A DNA stretch of 64,000 nt from Candidatus Villigracilis adiacens (GTDB lineage Bacteria; Chloroflexota; Anaerolineae; Anaerolineales; Villigracilaceae): assembly GCA_016703605.1 (NCBI GenBank), contig JADJBU010000026.1, forward strand, positions 558,001 through 622,000, given 5' to 3'. Positions 44,030 to 52,790 of the stretch are shown in pieces. Position 1 is the stretch's first letter, and the number at the start of each line of letters is the position of its first letter. The notes under the pieces are model-generated. The model was not told the DNA's origin, did no database searches, and saw only the letters and a list, made by a program, of their open reading frames with translations. The position numbers and the translations under genes were made by a program.

Positions 44030-45424
44030 TTAACTCAACAACCCTCTCGCGAACGCCAGTAGCGCCTGCACGTCGTTGAAGTTGGTAAACGGACCCACCG
44101 AGATTCGCACCGCGCCAGAGGATTTGCCGTCGATGCATTTGCGGAACTCGTCAATGGACATGACATCCTTGTGTTCGGGGCGGGTGAAGCAGACGTCCAA
44201 CTCGACGCGCGAGATGCCGAGAGCGACTTCGCCCGCGCCGGGGTTGCAGAAACAGCCCGTCCGCAGCGAGATGTTGACCTTGTTGGCTTCGCTTTCGATG
44301 AAGCGATGGTCGAAGGCTTGGTCGTTCTGATCGTAGAAGTTGACCGTGACCGCCCCACCCCGCCCCTCGGTGGTGGTGGGTCCAAAGACCCGCACCAGCG
44401 GCACGCCGGTGCTGTGTTTCATGGATGTGAGATTTTCCAGGAGCCAGCCCGTCAATGTTTTGACTCGTTCGCCGATGACATCATAACCAATGGATTCAAT
44501 ATGTCTCAACCCGATCTCGAGCGCGGGGATATTCAGGTAATCGAGCGTCCCATCTTCAAAGGCAGCCGCGCCGTCGGCGAGATAGTATTTATCACCCTGC
44601 ACCGATGCGACAGTGATCGTCCCGCCTGCAAACCAGGGACGATGAAGTTTCGCTAACGCAGATTTTCTTGCAATGAGTGCGCCGAGTCCGGTTGGGTAGC
44701 CGAAGATTTTATAGAACGAGATGGGAACGAAATCAGGCTTGACCCTGCCGAGGTCTAATTTACTCGTTGGCACAAAAGCCGCCGCATCCAGCACCACGTC
44801 CCAGCCGTGGGCGTGGGCTTTTTCGATCCATTCGAGCGGATGCTTGACGGAGGAGAAGTTCGATTGGGCGGGAAAAGCAAACAGGTTATGACCAGCCGTG
44901 GAAGGGCGGGACAACTCAAGTTCCAGTTGCGAAGCGTCGACTCGCATATCCGGCAGCATGACCGGGATATAGGTCACATCCGCGCCGCGGGCATGGGCAA
45001 ATTCGCGAATTCCATTCACCGAATTGTGATTGTCGAAGGTCAGGAGATAACGTCCGTTCGGAAAGGGATAAGACTCGCCGACAAGTTTCAACGCGCCGCT
45101 GGCATTGGGCGTGAAGATGGCGAGATACTCATCCGGATCCGCGTTGAAAAATTTGAGGATGTATTCGCGCGCGCCTTCGACCAGATGCGTGGCGGCAAGC
45201 GAAGTGGGGTTCGACGAATGCGGGTTGCCGTAAACATTCTCGCGCAAAAGCTGCTGGTGCTTTTGGATCTGCGACTCGGCGTAGATGCCGCCGCCGGTGT
45301 AATCAAGATAGACATGTTCGCCCGCATCGAGGCGCGAGTAATCGCTTCTGCGCAGGTCATCTATCTTTTGCGTCTGTTTGTACGTGGGATATTTTTTAAG
45401 GAAGGTTTCGAATTCGGCGGACAT
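44030..45424 (-). CDS. Class V aminotransferase related to molybdenum-cofactor sulfurase
   Basis: A 464-residue PLP enzyme. YLDYTGGGIYAESQ near residue 40, SFYKIFGYPTGLGAL with the PLP lysine at Lys239, and SLRTGCFCNPGAGE with Cys391/Cys393 closely match the cysteine-desulfurase half of eukaryotic MoCo sulfurase (MOCOS/ABA3). Such enzymes place a terminal sulfur on the Mo of xanthine-oxidase-type cofactors. The C-terminal MOSC half is absent. A plain cysteine desulfurase/lyase is the main alternative. RBS CAGGAG. Confidence 0.85.
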   Translation of the reverse strand: MSAEFETFLKKYPTYKQTQKIDDLRRSDYSRLDAGEHVYLDYTGGGIYAESQIQKHQQLLRENVYGNPHSSNPTSLAATHLVEGAREYILKFFNADPDEYLAIFTPNASGALKLVGESYPFPNGRYLLTFDNHNSVNGIREFAHARGADVTYIPVMLPDMRVDASQLELELSRPSTAGHNLFAFPAQSNFSSVKHPLEWIEKAHAHGWDVVLDAAAFVPTSKLDLGRVKPDFVPISFYKIFGYPTGLGALIARKSALAKLHRPWFAGGTITVASVQGDKYYLADGAAAFEDGTLDYLNIPALEIGLRHIESIGYDVIGERVKTLTGWLLENLTSMKHSTGVPLVRVFGPTTTEGRGGAVTVNFYDQNDQAFDHRFIESEANKVNISLRTGCFCNPGAGEVALGISRVELDVCFTRPEHKDVMSIDEFRKCIDGKSSGAVRISVGPFTNFNDVQALLAFARGLLS

Positions 45425-45491
45425 TTTTAATCTCCTGATTTCTATTTAACCACAATAGCCCGTCCGCGTGTCGATCAGGATCAAACCGGCG

Positions 45492-46747
45492 TCACCCAAA
45501 CCGCTCCAAGCGCATCCGACTTAAACTGAAGGCTGGTTCCTGCCCATTGAGCAGTTGACTTACAACCAAGCCGGTTCCCGGCGCAAGTGAGAGACCGAGC
45601 ATGGCGTGACCCGTTGCCAGCACGAGGTTGCTATGCTTCGGTGACTTGCCAATAATGGGCACACCATCAGGCGTGGTGGGACGCAACCCCGCCCAGGTTT
45701 CTTTCACATCCAGTGTTTCATCCAAGCGCAGATACTCACGCGCCGAAGTTTCAATGCGTTGAATCCAAAGCGGATTCGGCTCCATGCTGTAATTGCCAAC
45801 TTCAAGCCGACCCGTGAAGCGCAGCAATCCAGCCATCGGTGAGACGGCGATGCGACGTTCACCCAGAATCAATGCATGGCTCGGCATGGTCTTCGTCGCG
45901 GATAGGGTCATACTGTATCCGCGGGCTGGTTGGGTGGGAATGTTCAACTTCAGATCTTTGGCAACGGAGGGAGTCAATGCGCCAGCGGCAAGGACGATTT
46001 GCTCCGCTTCAAAATCCCCAGCCGTTGTTTTGACTTTGACAATCTTGCCATTCGCCGTCTCAAAATCGGTAACGGATGTGTACTCTAACAATTCAGCGCC
46101 CATAGACTTGACACGCTCTTTTAGCAAGTTGAGAAACACCGCCGGGTTGAGATGCGCATCTCCCGTGAAATGCACACCGCCGATGACATCGTCCACGGCG
46201 GCGGGTTCAACTTCGTGGATTTTATTTTTGTCATACACGCTGACGGGGATGCCATGCTTCTGCATGAACCCGCCTTCGTGCTGTCCTTCGTGGAAAGCTT
46301 TCTCGGTTTTGAAAAGATGCAACAAACCCTTCTCTTGATAGGCACAATCGAATTTTTCTTCGGCGATGATCTGAGAAAAGTTCTTCGCGCTGAGTTGACT
46401 AAGTTGGTTGAGCGGCTCCAGTGAGCGATTCACATTATTCTGGCTACACGCTAGGCTGAAGCGCAGCAACCACATCAAATAATTCGGGTCAAGGCTGACT
46501 TTCATGCTAAAAGGGCTGTGCGCCGGGTCGAGCATCCACTTGAGAGCAGAAGTTACCACGCCCGGCGCCGCCAGCGGAATGATGTGACTTGGCACGATAT
46601 GCCCCGCATTACCCGATCCACTTCCCTTGCCGATCTCTTTGGCGTCGAGCACGGTCACACTTCGCTTCCAGATTTCAAAAGGTAATACGCACAGCTTAAG
46701 CCTACGGGTCCCCCACCGATCACTAACACATCGTGTTTTTTTGTCAT
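45492..46747 (-). pseudogene. FAD-dependent D-amino-acid dehydrogenase-type enzyme with a frameshift
   Basis: The gene starts at 46747 (MTKKHDVLVIGGGPVGLSC, FAD-binding) and reads well for about 30 codons, then hits a stop. A GTG to GTGTG duplication near 46654-46660 adds two bases; without it the frame joins VTVLDAKEIGKGSGSGNAGH and continues to 45492. The downstream part is a complete DadA/glycine-oxidase-like enzyme. Beside a proline-racemase-type epimerase and a DapA-family gene it is best read as D-hydroxyproline dehydrogenase. Without the frameshift about 417 residues would be encoded. Confidence 0.85.
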
Positions 46748-46814
46748 TCAAACTCCACAAGACCTTCGACTTTCGACCTTCGACGAGAAAGAGTCAAAAG
46801 TCGAAGGTCAAAAG

Positions 46815-47783
46815 TCAAATTCCGTTTGCGAAGGGATCACGCTCATCCACCAAGATGGTCCCTTCGGACATGACCCACGCTTCGCCCGTAATCGTTGGGA
46901 TGATTCGGTTATCCTGAATCTGAATGCTGCCTTCAAAGATACTGCCGACGACGCTTTGTTGTTTCCATACCTGACCGACTTGCAATTTCCCATCGCCATA
47001 TAAGCAAGCGAGTTTTGCGCTCGTGCCTGTTCCGCAGGGAGAACGGTCGTAGGCTTTGCCGGGACAGAGGACAAAACTTTTGCTGTCCGCTTCGGGAGTG
47101 GATGCGAATAATTCCACATGGTCAATCTCTGCGCCATTCGCACCGGTGATGCCATTGGCTGTCAACTGTTCGCGGACTCGCCACGAGAAATCGGTCAGCG
47201 CTTCGAGGTTGGACATGTTCACGTCCATGCCATGATCGTGGACGAGGAAGAACCAGTTGCCGCCATAAGCCACATCACCGTGGACGGTTTTGCCATCAAC
47301 TGTGACAGGGACATGAGTCAGGTGGCGATAGGCGGGGATGTTTTGGACGGAGACGCGATTGGGATACTCGGACCTCACCCCCGACCCCTCTCCTGAGAGG
47401 AGAGGGGAGGGATGAAGTGTGGCTTCCACCACCCCAACAGGAGTCTCCACCCGAATCACGCCAGGTTGGACTTTGCCTAGATAGGCAAGTGATGCAATTA
47501 AGCCAATCGTGCCATGTCCGCACATGCCGAGGTAGCCGACGTTGTTGAAGTAGATGACTCCGAACTGACAGGTCGGGTCGGCGGGCGGGACGAGGTACGC
47601 GCCGACGAGCACGTCTGAGCCGCGGGGTTCGAGCAGGACGGTGCGGCGCAGGTCGTCGTGATGCGCTTTCAGCGTGGATAATTTGTCAGCAACGGAACCA
47701 GTTCCGAGGTCGAAGGGAAGCGAGGTGATTAATCGCGTGGGTTCGCCGCCGGTGTGGGAGTCCAAGTATGGGATTCGTTTCAT
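46815..47783 (-). CDS. Proline-racemase-family epimerase, probably 4-hydroxyproline 2-epimerase
   Basis: A 322-residue enzyme with both catalytic cysteines: Cys88 (LGMCGHGTIG) and Cys250 (SPCGTGTSAK). The pair indicates a racemase or epimerase; the 3-hydroxyproline dehydratase branch lacks the first Cys. With a D-amino-acid oxidase-type gene and a DapA-family gene on the same strand, it fits the trans-4-hydroxy-L-proline pathway. Residues about 123-143 are an in-frame insertion encoded by a GC-rich palindrome. Confidence 0.9.
   Translation of the reverse strand: MKRIPYLDSHTGGEPTRLITSLPFDLGTGSVADKLSTLKAHHDDLRRTVLLEPRGSDVLVGAYLVPPADPTCQFGVIYFNNVGYLGMCGHGTIGLIASLAYLGKVQPGVIRVETPVGVVEATLHPSPLLSGEGSGVRSEYPNRVSVQNIPAYRHLTHVPVTVDGKTVHGDVAYGGNWFFLVHDHGMDVNMSNLEALTDFSWRVREQLTANGITGANGAEIDHVELFASTPEADSKSFVLCPGKAYDRSPCGTGTSAKLACLYGDGKLQVGQVWKQQSVVGSIFEGSIQIQDNRIIPTITGEAWVMSEGTILVDERDPFANGI
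47368..47425. repeat. Palindromic repeat inserted in frame within the epimerase gene
   Basis: A perfect inverted repeat (CCCCTCTCCT / AGGAGAGGGG, 47385-47394 and 47398-47407) lies in the coding sequence. Its surroundings (HPSPLLSGEGSGVRS in translation) match nothing expected in the family, and the frame stays open. Confidence 0.75.
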
Positions 47784-47824
47784 GGGTGTGAGGTCAAAAG
47801 TCGAAGGTCGAAGGTCGGGAGACG

Positions 47825-47858
47825 ATACTCGATATTGGATAATTCGAATATCGAGTAT
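47825..47858. repeat. AT-rich hairpin between the DapA-family and epimerase genes
   Basis: A perfect 12-bp inverted repeat (ATACTCGATATT / AATATCGAGTAT) with a 10-base loop. Just beyond it are two GGTCGAA-type heptamers. No T tract. Confidence 0.7.
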
Positions 47859-47869
47859 CGAATATCGTT

Positions 47870-48739
47870 TTAGATCGCCTTGAAGATATTTTCAAATTCC
47901 GCGCGGTCTTCAGCGGACAGGGGCAGCAGCGGCTGGCGTGGATTGCCAACAGGGATGCCGCGCAGTTCGCAGCCGACTTTGACCTTTTGGGTGTAGCCGC
48001 CGCTTTCCATGTTGCGGAGGAGCGGGAGGAGTTTGTCCATGTGCTTGCGGGCGGTGACGAAGTCGTTGGCGAGCGCGGCTTCGAGGACGTTGTGATGTTC
48101 GAGCGGAGCGCAGGAGGCGGCGCCGCCGATCCATGCGGTGGTGCCCCACAGGAAGTAGTCGAGCGCCTGATCGTCGGAGCCGCAGATCATTTGATAGCGG
48201 TCGCCGTAGCGCAGACGGAACTCGTAGACGCGGGACATGTCGCTGCTGGCTTCTTTGATGCCGATGATGTGATCGGATTTGGTCAGACCGTCCATCACTT
48301 CGTAGCTGACTTCGGTGCCCGCGCGCCAGGGGAAGTTGTAAAGCACGATGGGAATTTTGACGGCTTTGGCGACGGCTTCGTAATGCGCGAGCAGTTCGCG
48401 CTGGTTGGGACGTGAATACGGCGGGACGGCGACCATGAGCGCGTCGTAGCCCATGCCCTCGGCGATCTGCGAATAGCGGACCACGTCACGCGTGGCGCCA
48501 GAGTTGGTGCCTGCAATGAGCGTCACCCGCCCGTTGACTTTCTCTTTGGTGAATTTGAAAATGTCCAGCCGTTCGGCTTCGGTGAAGGCGTAGACTTCGC
48601 CCGTGGTGCCGCCAGGGACGAGCCCCGCGATCTTGTTGGCGATCAGGTATTCGATCAGTTGTTCAAGGACGGGGTAGTTGATGCTTTCGTCCGCGTTGAA
48701 GGGGGTGACGATGGGGGCGTATATTCCGCGCAATTTCAT
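47870..48739 (-). CDS. Dihydrodipicolinate-synthase-family enzyme, probably hydroxyproline pathway
   Basis: A 289-residue TIM-barrel class I lyase. GGTTGEVYAFTEAER, YNFPWRAGTEVSYE (catalytic Tyr) and HIIGIKEASSDMS (Schiff-base Lys) are all present. The cluster with an epimerase and a D-amino-acid dehydrogenase suggests 1-pyrroline-4-hydroxy-2-carboxylate deaminase, the next step of 4-hydroxyproline degradation. DapA itself or a sugar-acid aldolase cannot be excluded. The final semialdehyde dehydrogenase of that pathway is not in the window. Confidence 0.85.
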   Translation of the reverse strand: MKLRGIYAPIVTPFNADESINYPVLEQLIEYLIANKIAGLVPGGTTGEVYAFTEAERLDIFKFTKEKVNGRVTLIAGTNSGATRDVVRYSQIAEGMGYDALMVAVPPYSRPNQRELLAHYEAVAKAVKIPIVLYNFPWRAGTEVSYEVMDGLTKSDHIIGIKEASSDMSRVYEFRLRYGDRYQMICGSDDQALDYFLWGTTAWIGGAASCAPLEHHNVLEAALANDFVTARKHMDKLLPLLRNMESGGYTQKVKVGCELRGIPVGNPRQPLLPLSAEDRAEFENIFKAI

Positions 48740-48778
48740 GAAGAACTCCTGGGGGAAAGTGGGGTGGTAATCAGTGGG

Positions 48779-48818
48779 CAGTAATTGGAGATTGGTAATT
48801 GGAGATTGGAGATTGGTG
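48779..48818. repeat. Heptamer tandem repeats
   Basis: GTAATTG and GAGATTG units alternate five times between the DapA-family gene and the divergent MNT gene. The unit matches that at 38886 and 53481. Confidence 0.8.
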
Positions 48819-48890
48819 AGTGAAGTTTACTTCTCCGATGATAAAGCCGCAAGAGCGATGAAAAGAAAGGCAGGTATAATCAAATTGTTT

Positions 48891-49256
48891 ATGCTCAAAA
48901 GAATGCGTTTACCCAAAAATATCCAGCCTGTCGGCTTCCCACCTGTGGCGTTGACATTGCCCAGGGCGGTGAAACGAATCGCGGATGAACTTGCCCCCGA
49001 AAAGATCATCCTGTTCGGGTCGTATGCGTACGGCACGCCGACTCCCGACAGCGATGTGGACTTGCTGGTCATCATGCGCACGAGGCAGAAAACAAAAGAT
49101 CGTTATCTCACGGTGGGACGGTTATTGCGTCCGCGCCAGTTTCCTGTTGATATTATCGTCAAAACGCCAAAAGAGGTGGAGCAGGCGTTGAAGAACAAAC
49201 GGAATTTTTTTATCCGCGATATTGTGACCAGAGGGAAAGTGCTTTATGAAAGGTGA
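48891..49256 (+). CDS. MNT-type nucleotidyltransferase (HEPN/MNT module)
   Basis: A 121-residue protein from the ATG at 48891. FGSYAYGTPTPDSDVDLLVI carries the GSx(8-9)SDxDL active site of minimal nucleotidyltransferases. The start is uncertain: ATGs at 48858 and 48903 are in frame, and a TATAAT at 48875-48880 would give a nearly leaderless transcript from 48891. The gene overlaps the following HEPN gene by 11 bases. Such pairs act as toxin-antitoxin modules in which MNT modifies (often AMPylates) HEPN. Confidence 0.88.
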   Translation: MLKRMRLPKNIQPVGFPPVALTLPRAVKRIADELAPEKIILFGSYAYGTPTPDSDVDLLVIMRTRQKTKDRYLTVGRLLRPRQFPVDIIVKTPKEVEQALKNKRNFFIRDIVTRGKVLYER

Positions 49257-49632
49257 AAACGATCTTGACGTGTGGATCGACCATGCGGAGGATGATTTCA
49301 ACGCGGCGGGAAAATTATTGCGCGGGAAGAAACCTTCGATTTACGGGGCATGTTTTCACGCCCAGCAATGCGCTGAAAAGTATATGAAGGCGATTCTGGT
49401 TTTCAGAGAACAGCGTTTTCCGATGACGCACGACTTGGTCATCCTCAATACTTTACTACAGCAAGTAGGGGTGGACATGCAAATTTCGGAAGACCTTCTT
49501 GAGCTTTTATCTTCGTATGCGGTGCGGGCGCGGTATTCGGGTGAAACTCCCGAAATGGATGACGCGAAAGAGGCGTTGAAGATTGCAAAGCAAGTCCGTG
49601 CGTTTTCTCGAAAGTTTTTGGGGATTGGGTAA
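49246..49632 (+). CDS. HEPN-domain protein
   Basis: A 128-residue helical protein. AEDDFNAAGKLLRG, then YGACFHAQQCAEKYMKAIL, mark the HEPN fold, and RFPMTH fits the Rx4H ribonuclease signature. It is the expected toxin of the MNT/HEPN pair. Its overlap with the MNT gene implies translational coupling. An antiphage or stress role is likely for such modules but is not shown here. Confidence 0.88.
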   Translation: MKGENDLDVWIDHAEDDFNAAGKLLRGKKPSIYGACFHAQQCAEKYMKAILVFREQRFPMTHDLVILNTLLQQVGVDMQISEDLLELLSSYAVRARYSGETPEMDDAKEALKIAKQVRAFSRKFLGIG

Positions 49633-49735
49633 AGACCGTCAACGAATAGACCTTTCACAAATAAACGAGTGCGGGCGGCATTCGTGGTCGAAATTCGTGG
49701 ATGGTTACTTCCCCCCAGTGGAAGTGAGAAGGGGT

Positions 49736-50164
49736 CTATTTATAATTTTTCGGACGTTTGGGTTGTTTCTTCTTCTTTTCTTTCTTCACTTCTGGTTCAG
49801 GCAAAGGCGGCGCAAATATAAACCGAAGTATATTCTGAATTGTCCCTATCCCTAGGACAACCCAATAAAAGGAAAATAACAAAAAAGCAACAAATCTGGC
49901 AGTTGTGGCTGAATCTGTAAAATCAAAAAGAGCTGAGAAAAATGTCTGGTTTTGTTCTGCTGCAATTTTGTTAAAATTACTCAATGCAAGGTAACCCAAT
50001 AAAGTATAAAAAACAAAAAATATTGGCGATAGCATTTTCCACACTCGCCATTGTGCCACCTGATGTGAAGTGACCCGATTAATCCAATAATAGGGATTGA
50101 TGTTGTGATTTGCCCGTTCATGAGCTTCTGCTATTACGTCAAAACCCCTGTTCTTTTTACCCAT
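49736..50164 (-). CDS. Uncharacterised small membrane protein
   Basis: A 142-residue protein with a soluble N-terminus containing HERANHNINPYYWINRVTSH, two hydrophobic segments (about 46-66 and 90-113) and a highly basic Lys/Pro tail (about 118-142). I do not recognise the family. Lower GC than its neighbours suggests recent acquisition with the surrounding accessory genes. Confidence 0.65.
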   Translation of the reverse strand: MGKKNRGFDVIAEAHERANHNINPYYWINRVTSHQVAQWRVWKMLSPIFFVFYTLLGYLALSNFNKIAAEQNQTFFSALFDFTDSATTARFVAFLLFSFYWVVLGIGTIQNILRFIFAPPLPEPEVKKEKKKKQPKRPKNYK

Positions 50165-50220
50165 AGATACATCCTCATGTAAGTAATGCCTGAAAAATTA
50201 TTTGTGCATTAAGAAAACTT

Positions 50221-50316
50221 TCATGCTTCGTCGCGGAGTTTTTTATACAACTCGCGGACGGCGGGTTTGTCCGCAGAGGAATGGCAGAGGAAAACGCGGA
50301 GAGGGCGGTTAGTCAT
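50221..50316 (-). pseudogene. TIR-domain gene fragment 1
   Basis: From an ATG at 50316 the minus strand encodes 31 residues including RVFLCHSSADKPAVRELYK and ends at TGA. This is the N-terminal start of a TIR domain (strand A and helix A). The remaining ~120 residues of the domain are missing, so it is a decayed fragment. Confidence 0.78.
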
Positions 50317-50387
50317 AATGATGAATGAGGAATGATGAAGGATGAATTGAAAAGCATGGGGTATCCCCGTAAATTATATCTTTGGAA

Positions 50388-50760
50388 TCAGCCACGCAGA
50401 CGGACTTTGCCAATTTCTACGATGGCGAGGTGATGCAAAAGGTTTTCGCCAACTTCATGAATGGCGTTCAAAACTTCCCGATTGAACACGTCAATAGGCT
50501 CGCTATCAGGGACTCTTACTTACGAGAATACCTTGGTTTTCCGAGGGTGGAAATTTTAGAATATTCGAAAATCCCATGTCACAAGTGATGAGCAGGCGGC
50601 TTTCACTTTGAGCAAAGGCAAAAACAAGATCATCACTTTTGCCTTGCAAACCTGCTTCATGTACGCTCAAAACGTCAAAACCCGCGTCACGAAGAACGCG
50701 GGTCGTTGAACGGGGGACATCTTCATCAATGAGAAAGCGAAGTGTCACGAGGTCGCCCAT
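50388..50760 (-). pseudogene. DUF5615 PIN-like toxin broken by a 4-bp duplication
   Basis: The first 84 residues (LRFLIDEDVPRSTTRVLRDAG, TCDMGF, acidic residues of the Mut7-C/PIN-like fold) read normally and then stop. On the plus strand, TTAC is duplicated (50516-50523). Removing one copy joins GILV to RVPDSEPIDVF and the frame runs on to HHLAIVEIGKVRLRG with a stop at 50388, the expected end of the family. The start overlaps the DUF433 gene by 16 bases. Confidence 0.88.
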
Positions 50761-50972
50761 ACTTGTTCCTCAGAAAGGCGAATGGCGGCATAGTGTAAGG
50801 CGTTGTAAATATCTCTCTCTGTAATGCCGTATTCTTCAGCAATATCTTTGATGCTCATTCCAGAGGCAACACGCGCCACAATAGTGTCCGCTGGCACACG
50901 GGTTCCTTTAATTACAGGTTTGCCAAAACGGACAGACGGGTCGACGGTAATTCCTAAAGCCAACTCAACCAT
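50745..50972 (-). CDS. DUF433-family antitoxin
   Basis: A 75-residue protein: SVRFGKPVIKGTRVPADTIV, then GMSIKDIAEEYGIT, the DUF433 signature with a helix-turn-helix-like segment. It is the usual partner of DUF5615 toxins. Here the antitoxin is intact while its toxin is broken. A GAGG ribosome site precedes the start. Confidence 0.92.
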   Translation of the reverse strand: MVELALGITVDPSVRFGKPVIKGTRVPADTIVARVASGMSIKDIAEEYGITERDIYNALHYAAIRLSEEQVWATS

Positions 50973-51035
50973 TTTTACCTCTTACAAACATCATACTTCC
51001 GAGAAGATTGGATGTCAATTGATTTTTTCCATGTT

Positions 51036-51197
51036 TCAATCCTGCCCTGAGTAGGGTTCTTCTTCATCCAGCCATGGATCAATCCACGGGTCGGCGCGGA
51101 GTTTTTGATACAACTCGTCCGCTTCGCGTATCATCCCCTTGTGGGGCAACGGGCTTGCGAAGTGCCCGTCAGGGTATCCGCAGAGGAGTGGCAGAGG
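51036..51197 (-). pseudogene. TIR-domain gene fragment 2
   Basis: The minus strand reads LCHSSAD, is interrupted by about 65 unrelated bases, and resumes in another frame as ELYQKLRADPWIDPWLDEEE before a stop. These pieces together match the first ~45 residues of a TIR domain and parallel fragment 1 about 0.8 kb away. No complete TIR gene is in the window. Confidence 0.78.
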
Positions 51198-51234
51198 CTT
51201 GCCCTGAGCAGGCTCAAAGGGAAGACAGTTTGGT

Positions 51235-52770
51235 TTACACCAAAATCTTCCCCTCCGCCACCAGTTGACGCATCAACTCCATATACTCATACATCACCGT
51301 ATCCGCTTCAATAAATGGGACACGTTCGCGGATCAACGCGTAGACGCCTCTTGTCCCTTCACCCAGACGTTTTTCTTCGCCGATAATTTGCTTGCGAAAG
51401 TCCACGCCTTGCGCGGCAGACATCAACTCAATCGCGAGGATTCTCTCCACGTTGTCGATCACGCTTCGCAGCTTAAGTGCGGCTGTTGCGCCCATACTGA
51501 CATGATCCTCCACGTTGGCAGAGGTGGGGATCGTGTCCACGCTGGCGGGGTGGGCAAAGACTTTGTTCTCGGTTGCTAATGCCGCCGCCGTATATTGTAA
51601 GATCATAAAGCCGGAATTCAGTCCGCCTTCTTTGGTGAGGAAGGCAGGCAAAGTATGGATGTTCGAACTTTCATCGGTCAAACGCATCACACGGCGTTCC
51701 GAGATATTGCCCAATTCCGCCACCGAAAACGCTAGGTAATCCATCGCAATCGCCAGCGGCTCGCCATGGAAATTCCCACCAGATAAAACCGTGATTTCAT
51801 CTTTCTCATCAATGAAGATCAGCGGATTATCCGTCACCGCATTTAATTCAATTTCAAACGTCCAACGCGCATACGCAATCGCATCGCGGACCGCTCCATG
51901 CACCTGCGGAATGCAACGCAGCGTGTACGCATCCTGCACATTCAACGACTCGTGTTCACGGGTGAACTCGCTGCCTTTCAATAGACTTCGCAAATAACTG
52001 GCGCACTCGATCTGGCGTGGAAACGGTCGCAGGTTATGAATGCGCTCATCGAATGCCAGATCCGTTCCATTCAAGGCTTCGAGGCTTAGGCATCCGGCAA
52101 TATCAGCGGTTTGGCTGTAGCGTTCCGCACGCAAGGTCTGCAAGACTCCCATCGCCGTCATGATGGTCGTGCCATTCGTCAACGCCAAGCCTTCCTTCGC
52201 CGCCAACGTAATGGACTTCAACCCCGCGCGCTTGAACGCCTCTGCCCCAGACATCACCTCACCTTGATACTCCACTTTGCCTTCGCCGATGAGTGGCAGC
52301 GCCATATGTGCGAGCGGAGCCAGGTCACCGCTCGCACCGAGTGACCCTTTTTCTGGAATCACCGGATGAATCCCCGCGTTGAGCATGTCCACCAACAATT
52401 GCAAAGTAGTCAGGCGGATGCCAGAATGTCCGCGTGAGAGCGTGTTGGCACGAATGAGCATGATCGCCCGCGTGGTCGCTTGGTCAAATGGATTCCCCAC
52501 CCCCACCGCATGGCTCACCAAAATATTGCGCTGCAATAACTCCACCTGATCTGGCGGAATGATCTTATCTTTGAACGCGCCAAATCCCGTCGTAATTCCA
52601 TACGCAATCGTACCGCGCGAGAGCAAAGTCTGCACCGCATCCGCCGCACGCGTCACCAGCTTCTTCGCCGCGTCACTGATCTCCACTCTAGGCGCGTTTG
52701 CCCCTCCATACGCCACCACCTGCACCTGCTCAAAGGTCAAACTCTGTCCGTCCAGATAGATTGTTTCCAT
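51235..52770 (-). CDS. hutH: Histidine ammonia-lyase
   Basis: A 511-residue enzyme that converts histidine to urocanate. The Ala146-Ser147-Gly148 triad (GSLGASGDLAPLAHM) forms the MIO electrophile. YGITTGFGAF, QRNILVSHAVG and MGATAALKLR are further family marks. The other hut genes are not adjacent. A family C palindrome lies directly upstream. Aromatic amino-acid ammonia-lyases are related, but the histidine-type residues around the MIO loop favour HutH. Confidence 0.95.
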   Translation of the reverse strand: METIYLDGQSLTFEQVQVVAYGGANAPRVEISDAAKKLVTRAADAVQTLLSRGTIAYGITTGFGAFKDKIIPPDQVELLQRNILVSHAVGVGNPFDQATTRAIMLIRANTLSRGHSGIRLTTLQLLVDMLNAGIHPVIPEKGSLGASGDLAPLAHMALPLIGEGKVEYQGEVMSGAEAFKRAGLKSITLAAKEGLALTNGTTIMTAMGVLQTLRAERYSQTADIAGCLSLEALNGTDLAFDERIHNLRPFPRQIECASYLRSLLKGSEFTREHESLNVQDAYTLRCIPQVHGAVRDAIAYARWTFEIELNAVTDNPLIFIDEKDEITVLSGGNFHGEPLAIAMDYLAFSVAELGNISERRVMRLTDESSNIHTLPAFLTKEGGLNSGFMILQYTAAALATENKVFAHPASVDTIPTSANVEDHVSMGATAALKLRSVIDNVERILAIELMSAAQGVDFRKQIIGEEKRLGEGTRGVYALIRERVPFIEADTVMYEYMELMRQLVAEGKILV

Positions 52771-52790
52771 GCAACCTCTTGGGGCTTGTC

